A stretch of DNA of 64,000 nucleotides, from positions 122,048-186,047 of the forward strand of contig PCUV01000024.1 in NCBI GenBank assembly GCA_002786915.1. Reading direction: 5' to 3'. The stretch comes from Comamonadaceae bacterium CG12_big_fil_rev_8_21_14_0_65_59_15 (GTDB lineage Bacteria; Pseudomonadota; Gammaproteobacteria; Burkholderiales; Burkholderiaceae_C). Positions within the stretch are counted from its first letter, which is position 1, and every line of letters starts with the position of its first letter. Below the pieces are notes generated by a model. It was not told where the DNA came from. It saw only the letters and a list, made by a program, of their open reading frames with translations, and did not search any database. Below, piece by piece: positions 29,825 to 37,455 of this stretch. Made by a program: the position numbers and the translations under genes.

Positions 29825-30453
29825 ACGCCACTACCTGCCTGCTGCAACAAGATACGCAGGTCGGCCGCCGTCAATTCCGGTTGGGTGCCGTAGCGGGTGA
29901 ACAGGCGTAATTTGCCATGCGTGTCATAGACGTAGCTGCCCGCGGTATGGTCCATGGTGTAGCTGGTGGGCGTGGGCCCGTCCACCTTTTTGTAATACAC
30001 CTTGTAGTCTTTGGCCAGCGGCACCAACTGTTCGGGCGTGGGCACCAGCGCCAGAAAAGTGGGGTCAAAGGCCTGCATGTATTCCTTGAGCATCTCGGGT
30101 TTGTCGCGCTCTGGGTCCACGGTGACAAACAGGCACTGCACGCGGTCGCCGTCTTTGCCCAGCAATTGGCGAATGGTGGCCATTTCGCTCATCGAGGTGG
30201 GGCACACGTCAGGGCACTGGGTATAGCCAAAGAACATCATGACGATCTTGCCCTGAAAGTCTTTCAGGGTACGCAACTGGCCGTTATGGTCGGTCAGGGC
30301 AAAGTCCTTGGCGTAATCGGCACCCGTCAGGTCAATCGCGGTAAACGCCGGACCCTTTTCAGAACAAGCGGCCAATTGGCCTGTGGCCCATACAAAATAA
30401 ACACCAGCAGCTATTTTTCTTAAAACATCACGTTTCTTCATGAGACGCATCAT
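29821..30453 (-). CDS. SCO1/SenC copper-chaperone lipoprotein
   Basis: A 210-residue thioredoxin-fold protein that delivers copper to the Cu-A centre of cytochrome c oxidase. The N-terminus is a lipoprotein signal with lipobox LAAC (Cys30). The copper site is FGYTQCPDVCP (Cys80, Cys84) with the third ligand His in DHTAGSYVYD. The signal peptide region (bases 30371-30425) overlaps a probable copy of the dispersed AT-rich repeat. It is translationally coupled to the TlpA-like gene downstream. No cytochrome oxidase gene lies in the window. Confidence 0.92.
   Translation of the reverse strand: MMRLMKKRDVLRKIAAGVYFVWATGQLAACSEKGPAFTAIDLTGADYAKDFALTDHNGQLRTLKDFQGKIVMMFFGYTQCPDVCPTSMSEMATIRQLLGKDGDRVQCLFVTVDPERDKPEMLKEYMQAFDPTFLALVPTPEQLVPLAKDYKVYYKKVDGPTPTSYTMDHTAGSYVYDTHGKLRLFTRYGTQPELTAADLRILLQQAGSGV
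30371..30425 (-). repeat. dispersed AT-rich repeat, copy E (in SCO signal peptide)
   Basis: On the minus strand an AT-rich segment starts with AAAATAGCTGCTGG and ends with GGCCACAGGCCAATT, resembling the start (AGCT-CT) and end (GAGGCCAA) of the other copies. It codes for part of the SCO signal peptide. This is one of the weaker matches. Confidence 0.35.
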
Positions 30454-30770
30454 AAACCGCCGTCTGCGCTGGACAGTTTGCTGCCGACAGTGTCAGCTTG
30501 AACCCGAACGGCGTCAGTAGGAGTCATCCTCGATCAACAGCGTTTTTGGACGATCCGGCGGATGTGCCCACAAGCGAGCGCTCCTCGCTGGGGTACCAGA
30601 CTGGGGTACCAGAGATCAGCTCGGACGACACGCGGCCTCTGCTGTCGGCATGACGCCTTTGGGCGCATTCAAGCGGCGCGTCATCGTCGGTGATGGCCCA
30701 GCTCAAAGCGGCAACAAAGGGGTCGATGAACAGATGATCCGCCTGCAAAGGCGTTCGTCGACAGCAGCGA
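30454..30770. other. 317-bp stretch without a supported gene
   Basis: No reading frame here has family similarity, a good ribosome-binding site or neighbour-like codon use. A 74-codon frame on the minus strand (30524-30748) is not convincing. The one structure seen is a perfect tandem repeat of 13 bp at 30588-30613. The region separates the SCO gene from the CBS gene, both on the minus strand, so it probably holds the SCO promoter and the 3' end of the kor-CBS transcript. Confidence 0.6.
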
Positions 30771-31211
30771 TCAACCCAGCGCGTCGTTCACCTGCTCGTT
30801 GAATTCAGCCATGCTGACAGCGGCGTTCACCTCGCGCGGCATCGCGTCGCGTACCGAAAAAACACCCATGATCTTGCTCTCAGCGGTGACGATCGGCAGG
30901 TGGCGAAAGCCACCCTCGATCATGATCAGCACCGCGTCGGCCACCTTGGTCTCTGGCGGCACGCAGCGCGGGTTGCGCGTCATGATGTCCGACACCTGCA
31001 CCTTGGCGGGATCCACTTTTTTAGCGATCACGCGCGTCATCAGGTCACGTTCGGTGACGATACCCAGCAAGGTGTTGGTCGTATCGATCACCAGCACGCT
31101 GCCGCAGTTGGCACGGGTCATGACGCAGGCTGCGTCATAAATCGTCGCACTCGGCCCGACGTTGACCACATGGCGTTGGGCCATCGATTGAAAAACGGTA
31201 CGTTCAGGCAT
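30771..31211 (-). CDS. two-CBS-domain protein
   Basis: A 146-residue protein built of a pair of CBS domains (about residues 8-62 and 72-128), with GIVTERDLMTRVI and GVFSVRDAM as the typical domain ends. Such stand-alone CBS pairs bind adenine nucleotides and act as energy or NAD(P) sensors. It lies 38 bp after korB and is likely the last gene of the kor operon, so it may sense adenylate charge for that complex; this is inferred from position. Confidence 0.88.
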   Translation of the reverse strand: MPERTVFQSMAQRHVVNVGPSATIYDAACVMTRANCGSVLVIDTTNTLLGIVTERDLMTRVIAKKVDPAKVQVSDIMTRNPRCVPPETKVADAVLIMIEGGFRHLPIVTAESKIMGVFSVRDAMPREVNAAVSMAEFNEQVNDALG

Positions 31212-31249
31212 GATGCGGACTCCTATGACAAAAACAGCAAGATAAACGT

Positions 31250-32305
31250 TTAACGCAAGGCCGCGTTGATTTTTTCCAGCGCAGCAGACCCTGGGTTCAA
31301 TTGCGCGGCGTTGAGCGAGTTCAGCGGGGCAGCGCAGGTATTTTGCGCCGTGTGCAGATCGGTGGGCAGCGGGTTGAGGTAGAGCAGACCGGTGACAATC
31401 TCGCCGCGCGCCAGATGCTGCTGCATGTACGCCATGGCAGAGTAACGGTCGGTGGGGTCATAGTCGGCGTGAAGCTTGCGCAAATTCAGCACCGACCCGT
31501 CGTTTTGTTCCACCTGCACCACTTCGCCCGGCGCGTAAGTGGGGGTGATGTCCTGGCCCTGGGGTACAAATTCGATCCGGCTGACGGCCTCGTTGTGCTG
31601 GCGCACGTAGTCGTAACTCTTGGTGCTGCCACCATGGTTGTTGAAGGTGACGCAGGGGCTGATCACGTCGATGAACGCCGCGCCGCCGTGCGCCATGGCA
31701 CCCTTGATCAGCGGTACCAGTTGTTCTTTGTCACCCGAAAAACTGCGCGCCACGTAGGTGGCACCCATTTGCAGCGCCAGCGACACCAGATCGACCGGGC
31801 TGTCGTTGTTGACAGCGCCTTTCTTGCTCTTGGAGCCACGGTCTGCGGTGGCTGAAAACTGGCCCTTGGTCAGGCCATAAACACCGTTGTTGAAGACCAA
31901 ATAGGCCATCTTGACGCCGCGCCGCATGGCGTTGGCAAATTGACCCAAACCGATCGAGGCTGAGTCGCCGTCACCCGAAACGCCCAGATACAGAAGGTCC
32001 CGGTTAGCCAGCGCGGCGCCGGTCAGTACCGAGGGCATGCGCCCGTGCACGGTGTTGAAACCGTGCGAGGCACCCAGAAAGTAAGTGGGCGTTTTGGAGC
32101 TACAGCCGATGCCCGAGAGCTTGGCCACGCGGTGTGGCTCAATGTTGAGTTCCCAGCAGGCCTGGATGATGGCCGCTGAAATGGAATCATGCCCGCAGCC
32201 GGCGCACAGCGTGGAAACGGGGCCTTCGTAGTCACGCCGGGTGTAGCCGACCTTGTTGGTCGTGAGCGATGGGTGATGCAGACGGGGTTTGGCGATGAAG
32301 GTCAT
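31250..32305 (-). CDS. korB: 2-oxoacid oxidoreductase, beta subunit (TPP-binding)
   Basis: A 351-residue subunit that binds thiamine pyrophosphate and probably a 4Fe-4S cluster. LCAGCGHDSISAA is the characteristic N-terminal motif, SGIGCSSKTP carries further Cys, and SGDGDSASIGLGQFANAM is the TPP/Mg motif, with NNGVYGLTKGQFSAT following. It oxidatively decarboxylates a 2-oxoacid to acyl-CoA together with the alpha subunit. The 4-bp overlap with korA upstream indicates translational coupling. 2-Oxoglutarate is the likeliest substrate because of the korC-type third subunit, but pyruvate cannot be excluded. Confidence 0.9.
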   Translation of the reverse strand: MTFIAKPRLHHPSLTTNKVGYTRRDYEGPVSTLCAGCGHDSISAAIIQACWELNIEPHRVAKLSGIGCSSKTPTYFLGASHGFNTVHGRMPSVLTGAALANRDLLYLGVSGDGDSASIGLGQFANAMRRGVKMAYLVFNNGVYGLTKGQFSATADRGSKSKKGAVNNDSPVDLVSLALQMGATYVARSFSGDKEQLVPLIKGAMAHGGAAFIDVISPCVTFNNHGGSTKSYDYVRQHNEAVSRIEFVPQGQDITPTYAPGEVVQVEQNDGSVLNLRKLHADYDPTDRYSAMAYMQQHLARGEIVTGLLYLNPLPTDLHTAQNTCAAPLNSLNAAQLNPGSAALEKINAALR

Positions 32306-34122
32306 ACGGTCTCCTTGAGAGCAGCCAGGCTCTTGCGAACAGCAGCGACAATGAAGCGGGCGGTAATGGGCGTGCCGTCATAGTGCAGTACCCGCGTCAG
32401 TTTCGCCGGGTTCACCTCCAGCTCGTTGATCAGCAGGGTGCGCATCTGCGCGTCACGGTTTTGCTCGACCACAAACACTTGATCGTGCGCGTTGATGAAG
32501 TCCAGCACGCTCTGCGGGAACGGAAACGCCTGTAGGCGCATGGCATCCACGTGTACACCGTCGGCTTCCAGTACGTCCAGCGCCTCGCGCATCGACGGCG
32601 CGGTAGAACCGAAGTAAATAGCGCCATACGGTGTCGGTTGTTGCGCCTTGCGCAGCAGGGGCTGGGGTACCAATGTGGCGGCGGTCTTGAACTTTTTGAG
32701 CAGCCGTTCCATGTTGTAGATGTAGTCCGGCCCGCGCTCCGAGTAGCGCGCGTAGGCATCTTTGGAGGTGCCGCGGGTGAAGAAGCTGCCCTTGGTGGGG
32801 TGTGTGCCCGGGTAGGTGCGCCACGGAATGCCGTCACCATCGACGTCGTTGTAGCGACCAAAGTCCTTACCAGCTTCGAGCTCCGCAGCGGTCATGACCT
32901 TGCCGCGGTCGTATTCCTTGGTGTCGTCCCATTCAAACGGCTTGCACAGGCGCTGGTTCATGCCGATGTCCAGATCGGACATGACAAAAATTGGCGTCTG
33001 CAAGCGGTCGGCCAGGTCCAGCGCAGCGGCCGAATGCGTGAAACACTCGTACGGGTCTTGCGGAAACAGCATCACGTGTTTGGTGTCGCCGTGCGAGGCG
33101 TAAGCGCAGCTCAGCAGGTCGGACTGCTGGGTGCGCGTGGGCATGCCGGTAGAAGGGCCGCCGCGCTGCACGTTGATGAGCGTGACCGGAATTTCGGCAA
33201 AGTAGGCCAGGCCAATGAACTCGGTCATGAGCGAGATGCCCGCGCCGGATGTGGCGGTAAATGAGCGCGCCCCGTTCCAGCCGGCACCAATGGCCATGCC
33301 GATCGAGGCCAGCTCGTCTTCAGCTTGCACGATCGCGTATTTGTGCTGGCCGGTGGCCTCTTCAACGCGGAACTTGTCGCAATACTTCTGGAACGCTTCG
33401 GGCACCGAGGACGACGGCGTGATCGGGTACCACGCCGCCACGGTGGCACCGCCATAGACACAGCCCAGACCGGCGGCGCTGTTGCCGTCGGTAAAGATCT
33501 GGTTGCCGACCTTGTCGCTACGGCGCACGCGGATGCCCAGCGGGTACTGCATGTGCTGCTTGACGTAGTCGCGCCCCATTTCGAGCGCCTTGATGTTGGA
33601 GTCGAGCAAGCGCTCTTTGCCCTTGAACTGTTCGGCAAACAATTTTTCAAAGACGGCGGCTTCCAGGTCCAGCAGCATCGACAAAGCACCGACGTAAATA
33701 ATGTTCTTGAACAGTTGACGCTGACGTGGGTCGGTGTAGGCGGCGTTGGTGATTTCGGTCAGTGGCATGCCCAGCGTGAGCACGTCGTCGCGAAACTTGC
33801 TGGCCGGCATGGGGCGCGTGCTGTCGTAAAACAGGTAACCACCGGGCTCGATTTCGGCCACGTCGGCGTCCCACGTTTGCGGGTTCATGGCGACCATCAT
33901 GTCGACACCGCCGCGACGGCCGTGGTAGCCTTTTTCACACACCCGTGCCTCGTACCAGGTGGGCATGCCCTGGATGTTGCTCGGAAAGATGTTGCGCGGA
34001 CTCACCGGCACCCCCATGCGCATCACCGCGCGCGAGAACAATTCGTTGGCCGAGGCCGAGCCCGAACCATTGATGTTAGCAAATTTGATGACAAAGTCAT
34101 TGACAGCTTCGATGCGCTTCAT
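32302..34122 (-). CDS. korA: 2-oxoacid oxidoreductase, fused gamma-alpha subunit
   Basis: A 606-residue subunit in which the gamma domain (residues about 1-190, FANINGSGSASANELFSRAV and YEARVCEKGYHGRRGG) is fused in front of the alpha domain (about 210-600, CVYGGATVAAWYPITPSSS, RSFTATSGAGISLMTEFIGL, GPSTGMPTRTQQSDLL). The fused order is the usual one for 2-oxoglutarate:acceptor oxidoreductases. MKRIEAVNDFVIKFANING at 34122 is the true start; the longer frame upstream is antisense to nothing and out of the family. It overlaps korC and korB by 4 bp each. Confidence 0.92.
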   Translation of the reverse strand: MKRIEAVNDFVIKFANINGSGSASANELFSRAVMRMGVPVSPRNIFPSNIQGMPTWYEARVCEKGYHGRRGGVDMMVAMNPQTWDADVAEIEPGGYLFYDSTRPMPASKFRDDVLTLGMPLTEITNAAYTDPRQRQLFKNIIYVGALSMLLDLEAAVFEKLFAEQFKGKERLLDSNIKALEMGRDYVKQHMQYPLGIRVRRSDKVGNQIFTDGNSAAGLGCVYGGATVAAWYPITPSSSVPEAFQKYCDKFRVEEATGQHKYAIVQAEDELASIGMAIGAGWNGARSFTATSGAGISLMTEFIGLAYFAEIPVTLINVQRGGPSTGMPTRTQQSDLLSCAYASHGDTKHVMLFPQDPYECFTHSAAALDLADRLQTPIFVMSDLDIGMNQRLCKPFEWDDTKEYDRGKVMTAAELEAGKDFGRYNDVDGDGIPWRTYPGTHPTKGSFFTRGTSKDAYARYSERGPDYIYNMERLLKKFKTAATLVPQPLLRKAQQPTPYGAIYFGSTAPSMREALDVLEADGVHVDAMRLQAFPFPQSVLDFINAHDQVFVVEQNRDAQMRTLLINELEVNPAKLTRVLHYDGTPITARFIVAAVRKSLAALKETV

Positions 34123-35963
34123 GCAGCCTCCGTTTGAGCAACTTGGGGTTGGGCGACGGCCTTGGCGTCGCGACACTTGGAACCGGCGTGAGCGGTATTG
34201 AGCAAGAACTTCTGCATGTCCCAGGCCCCCGTGGGGCAGCGTTCGGCGCACAGACCACAATGCAGGCAGACGTCTTCGTCCTTGACCATGATGCGACTGG
34301 TTTTGAGCTCGGCTGACACATACAGGTCTTGTGCGGTGTTTTTGGCCGGTGCCTTCAGGCGCGTGCGCAGGTCGGCTTCGTCGCCGGCGTGGGTAAAGGT
34401 AATGCAGTCCATCGGGCAGATATCGACACAGCCATCGCACTCGATGCACAGGTTGCGGTTGAACACCGTCTGCACGTCGCAGTTCAGGCAGCGACTGGCT
34501 TCCTTGAAGGCGGTGGCGGCGTCAAAGCCGAGTTCCACTTCGACCTTGATGCTGGCCAGGGCTTTTTCTGCGGCGGTCCATGGCACCTTGAAGCGAATGT
34601 CGTTGGACGGCGCGTTGCGGTAGCTCCATTCGTGGATACCCATTTTTTGCGACATCAGGTTCACCGTGGGTGCCGGGCGGCGGCTCACGTCTTCACCGTT
34701 GAGCAGGCGGTCGATCGACACTGCCGCCTCATGACCGTGCGCCACCGCGGTAATGATGTTCTTGGGGCCGTAGGCTGCGTCACCGCCAAAAAAGACGTTG
34801 GGCAAGGTGGACTGGAACGTGCCCTCTTTGAGCACCGGCAATCCCCATTTATCAAAATCAATACCAAGGTCGCGTTCGATCCAGTTGAACGAGTTTTCTT
34901 GGCCGACGGCGATCAGCACCTCGTCGCACGGCACCAGCACGTCGGGCTCGCCGGTCGGGATCAGGCTGCGTTTGCCCTTGGCGTCGTATTCGGCACGCAC
35001 GATCTCGAAGGTCATGCCGGTGAGCTTGCCGTTGCTGTGCTCGAACGACTTGGGCACGTGGTAGTTCAGGATCGGGATGCCTTCGTGTGCGGCGTCTTCT
35101 TTTTCCCAGGGCGAGGCTTTCATCTCTTCGAAGCCGCTACGCACAATCACTTTCACGTCCTTGCCGCCCATGCGCCGTGCGCTGCGGCAGCAGTCCATGG
35201 CAGTGTTGCCGCCGCCGAGCACGATGACGCGCTCGGCGGTTTTGGTAATGTGGCCGAACGATACCGACATCAGCCAGTCGATGCCGATATGGATGTGCGC
35301 CGCCGCTTCCTTGCGCCCGGGTACCACCAGATCACGGCCGCGTGGTGCACCGCTGCCCACAAAGATGGCGTCATAGCCCTGGGTCAGCAATGCTTTCATG
35401 GAGTCGATGCGTTTGCCAGACTGAAAGTCAACCCCCAGATTCAGAATGCGGTTCGTTTCGTCGTCCAGCACCGATTCGGGCAAGCGGAATTTGGGGATTT
35501 GCGTGCGCACAAAACCACCAGCCTTGGACTCGCCTTCAAACACCGTCACGGCGTAGCCACACGGCACCAGGTCGCGTGCTACGGTGAGCGACGCGGGGCC
35601 AGCACCCACACACGCGATGCGCTTGCCGTTGGGCGGTGCAATGGTTGGCATACGGTCGGCGATGTCGTCCTTGAAATCTGCCGCCACGCGTTTCAGGCGG
35701 CAAATGGCCACCGGTTCGGGCTTGCCGGCGTTGTTTTCTTCCACCCGGCCGCGGCGGCAGGCGGGTTCGCACGGACGGTCACAGGTGCGCCCGAGCACGC
35801 CCGGAAACACGTTGCTGACCCAGTTGATCATGTAGGCGTCGGTATAGCGCCCCTGACCAATCAGGCGGATATATTCGGGCACGGGGGTGTGGGCCGGGCA
35901 GGCCCATTGGCAATCAACGACCTTGTGAAAATAGGCCGGGTTGGCTGTATTGGTAGCTTGCAA
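34119..35963 (-). CDS. korC: FAD/NAD(P) oxidoreductase with two 4Fe-4S clusters (KorC type)
   Basis: A 614-residue protein of the glutamate-synthase small-subunit type with extra C-terminal ferredoxin modules. The N-terminal Cys-rich domain (DCQWACPAHTPVPEYIR, CDRPCEPACRRG) precedes FAD-binding IACVGAGPASLTVARDL and NAD(P)-binding VIVLGGGNTAMDCCRSARRMG. C-terminal cluster motifs are CIECDGCVDICP and CLHCGLCAERCP. It should link the 2-oxoacid oxidoreductase to NADP+. Three subunits of about 67, 66 and 38 kDa match the 2-oxoglutarate:NADP+ oxidoreductase I recall from Azoarcus evansii. It is the first gene of the operon, with an FNR-like site 115 bp upstream. Confidence 0.88.
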   Translation of the reverse strand: MQATNTANPAYFHKVVDCQWACPAHTPVPEYIRLIGQGRYTDAYMINWVSNVFPGVLGRTCDRPCEPACRRGRVEENNAGKPEPVAICRLKRVAADFKDDIADRMPTIAPPNGKRIACVGAGPASLTVARDLVPCGYAVTVFEGESKAGGFVRTQIPKFRLPESVLDDETNRILNLGVDFQSGKRIDSMKALLTQGYDAIFVGSGAPRGRDLVVPGRKEAAAHIHIGIDWLMSVSFGHITKTAERVIVLGGGNTAMDCCRSARRMGGKDVKVIVRSGFEEMKASPWEKEDAAHEGIPILNYHVPKSFEHSNGKLTGMTFEIVRAEYDAKGKRSLIPTGEPDVLVPCDEVLIAVGQENSFNWIERDLGIDFDKWGLPVLKEGTFQSTLPNVFFGGDAAYGPKNIITAVAHGHEAAVSIDRLLNGEDVSRRPAPTVNLMSQKMGIHEWSYRNAPSNDIRFKVPWTAAEKALASIKVEVELGFDAATAFKEASRCLNCDVQTVFNRNLCIECDGCVDICPMDCITFTHAGDEADLRTRLKAPAKNTAQDLYVSAELKTSRIMVKDEDVCLHCGLCAERCPTGAWDMQKFLLNTAHAGSKCRDAKAVAQPQVAQTEAA

Positions 35964-36077
35964 AGTAGTCTCCTCACCCTGCTCGCGGTCAAAAAAGGGT
36001 GCCGTTGCAGGTAGGGGTCGATGGTACGCTCGGGCCGGGCTTGGGTTTTGCCTGGTTCGCTGAAAACTAAAGATTCA

Positions 36078-36091
36078 TTGATTTACATCAG
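36078..36091. promoter_or_regulatory. FNR/ANR-like binding site
   Basis: TTGATTTACATCAG matches the FNR consensus TTGAT-N4-ATCAA at nine of ten fixed positions. It lies in the 226-bp divergent region between korC (start 35963) and the hemerythrin gene (start 36190), 115 and 99 bp from the start codons. Both genes have an oxygen-related product, which supports a real site. No good -10 box was recognised at the ideal distance on either side. Confidence 0.5.
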
Positions 36092-36189
36092 ATATTTTCA
36101 GGCTTTGGAAATGTGTTGAAATTTGATTTGACGCCAATGTTTGCGCTTTCGTTTGCAGACATTGGTCCAAAATAATGTAGGAGAACGAT

Positions 36190-36684
36190 ATGGCCGACGC
36201 TGCAACCAAAAATCAATTCAGTGCACTAGACCTATGTCATCAGCACATACAGCAATATCTGGCGGAGCTGGGCACGTTGCTGGTCCAGCTACGTGCTGGT
36301 GAAGACAGCCCGCATTTGCGACAACGTGCTGGCATCATTGAGGCCTTTTTTTCTGACACAGCGCGCCGACATCATGTTGAGGAAGAGCACAAAGTGTTCC
36401 CCGCTGTGCTGGCCAGCGACAACGCGGAACTGGTCCGCGCCGTTTCCACCTTGCAGCAAGACCACCTCTGGATTGAGCTCAATTGGTCCGAGATTGCACC
36501 GATGCTGCGTGCGCTGGCGCAGGGCGAGGACTGGGTGGACCCCGCCGAACTGCAACACGCCATCGATGTTTTTGTGGCCCTGTGCAGCGACCACATCGCA
36601 CTGGAAGAAGCATTGATTTACCCCGAAGCCAAGCAACGTTTTGCCCAGGAGCTGGCAGGGCGTGCCAGACGATTGTCCGCATGA
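36190..36684 (+). CDS. hemerythrin HHE domain protein
   Basis: A 164-residue four-helix protein of the HHE cation-binding family, which binds oxygen or nitric oxide at a di-iron site. His/Glu ligands are seen in LDLCHQHIQQY, ARRHHVEEEHKVFP, LQQDHLWIELNW and DHIALEEALIYPEA. There is a strong ribosome-binding site (AGGAGA, 7 bp before the ATG). The stop codon overlaps the start of the next gene by 4 bp. It is divergent from the oxygen-sensitive kor operon across a region with an FNR-like site, so low-oxygen induction is a reasonable guess. Confidence 0.9.
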   Translation: MADAATKNQFSALDLCHQHIQQYLAELGTLLVQLRAGEDSPHLRQRAGIIEAFFSDTARRHHVEEEHKVFPAVLASDNAELVRAVSTLQQDHLWIELNWSEIAPMLRALAQGEDWVDPAELQHAIDVFVALCSDHIALEEALIYPEAKQRFAQELAGRARRLSA

Positions 36685-37145
36685 CCGCTCAGCAGGGTCG
36701 CGCACGGCACTGGCTCGGTAGCGCGCTGGTGGCGGCACAATTTGGGCTGCTGGCGGCCTTGTTCTGGCGAGCTCTGGCGCGCAGCGTTGGCGTGTCGACG
36801 CTGGCGTTGGCACTGGCGGGCTTATCGGTGCTGCTCGCCGCATGGACGCTGCTGCATAACCGCCTCGGCAATTTCAATATTCATCCGCAACCGCGTCAAA
36901 ACGGGCGACTCATCACCACGGGTCCTTACCGATGGATACGCCACCCCATGTACAGCGCGGTGTTGCTGGGTGCGGCGGCGTTGGCGGCTGCGGCACCCGG
37001 TGTGTTGGCCTGGTTACTGTGGGCCATGTTGTGGGGCGTGCTGTTGTCAAAGGCCTTGCTGGAAGAACGTTGGCTTGCGCAAATTTATCCGCACTACACC
37101 CACTACTGCCAGCGCAGCAAACGCTTTTTACCTTGGTTGTTGTAG
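36681..37145 (+). CDS. membrane methyltransferase, ICMT/PEMT-like
   Basis: A 154-residue membrane protein with three or four helices and the signature GPYRWIRHPMYSAVLL found in isoprenylcysteine carboxyl methyltransferases and phospholipid methyltransferases, where it binds S-adenosylmethionine. The C-terminus has LLEERWLAQIYPHYTHYCQR, as in the family. The ATG at 36681 overlaps the hemerythrin stop (ATGA); longer upstream starts would run inside that gene. The substrate is unknown: bacterial members act on small thiols, lipids or nothing yet identified. Confidence 0.85.
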   Translation: MTAQQGRARHWLGSALVAAQFGLLAALFWRALARSVGVSTLALALAGLSVLLAAWTLLHNRLGNFNIHPQPRQNGRLITTGPYRWIRHPMYSAVLLGAAALAAAAPGVLAWLLWAMLWGVLLSKALLEERWLAQIYPHYTHYCQRSKRFLPWLL

Positions 37146-37165
37146 TTGTCATACCCGCTCGGCGA

Positions 37166-37223
37166 CTGCCTTGGGCGGTCTCCTCATGCGGGGGTACCCG
37201 AAATCGTCAACCGCCCAAGGCAG
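37166..37223. repeat. 14-bp perfect inverted repeat
   Basis: CTGCCTTGGGCGGT (37166-37179) and its exact reverse complement (37210-37223) flank a 30-bp spacer that contains its own GGGTACCC palindrome. It sits just after the methyltransferase stop and before the convergent minus-strand genes. No T-run follows, so it is not a standard intrinsic terminator, though the hairpin may still act as one or as a mobile palindrome. Confidence 0.6.
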
Positions 37224-37286
37224 CCACCAAGCTAGACGATATCGCAGAAAAAGTCAGGTCAAAAATGGTCCATCGTGCGGCTTTTT

Positions 37287-37454
37287 TCACCGCATAGCCA
37301 AGTGGTAAGCGCGCAGCACCAGTGACGACAGTTTGAGTGGTGTGTTGCGCAGCGGCGCGGGCAGCCAGCGTGGCGCGGTCATGGCAAAGCGCGCCGCCCA
37401 GCGTGTATAGGGGCGCAGCCATTGGGTTCGCTCAGCGAATTGGCCTTGGTGCAT
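37287..37454 (-). CDS. small basic hypothetical protein (55 residues)
   Basis: A short gene of 55 codons starting MHQGQFAERTQWLRPYTRW and ending LSSLVLRAYHLAMR. It begins one base after the stop of the aminotransferase gene and is preceded by GGGAGGACATTGAC, a good ribosome-binding site placed at the end of that gene, so the two are almost surely co-translated. The product is rich in Arg, Trp and Leu, without Cys, and has no recognised domain. An overlapping frame on the same strand (37207-37422) lacks such a start site and is not preferred. Confidence 0.6.
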   Translation of the reverse strand: MHQGQFAERTQWLRPYTRWAARFAMTAPRWLPAPLRNTPLKLSSLVLRAYHLAMR

Positions 37455-37455
37455 G

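Noticed and set aside
30524..30748. A 74-codon frame on the minus strand between the SCO and CBS genes
   Set aside because: No recognisable domain, no ribosome-binding site, and it runs through the 13-bp tandem repeat.
34329..36014. A 561-codon open frame opposite korC on the plus strand
   Set aside because: It is the mirror of a high-GC coding strand, has no family similarity and lies entirely over a gene with clear cofactor motifs.
37207..37422. A 71-codon frame overlapping the small gene at 37287-37454
   Set aside because: It has no start site near the aminotransferase end, whereas the 55-codon frame has a strong ribosome-binding site one base after the stop.
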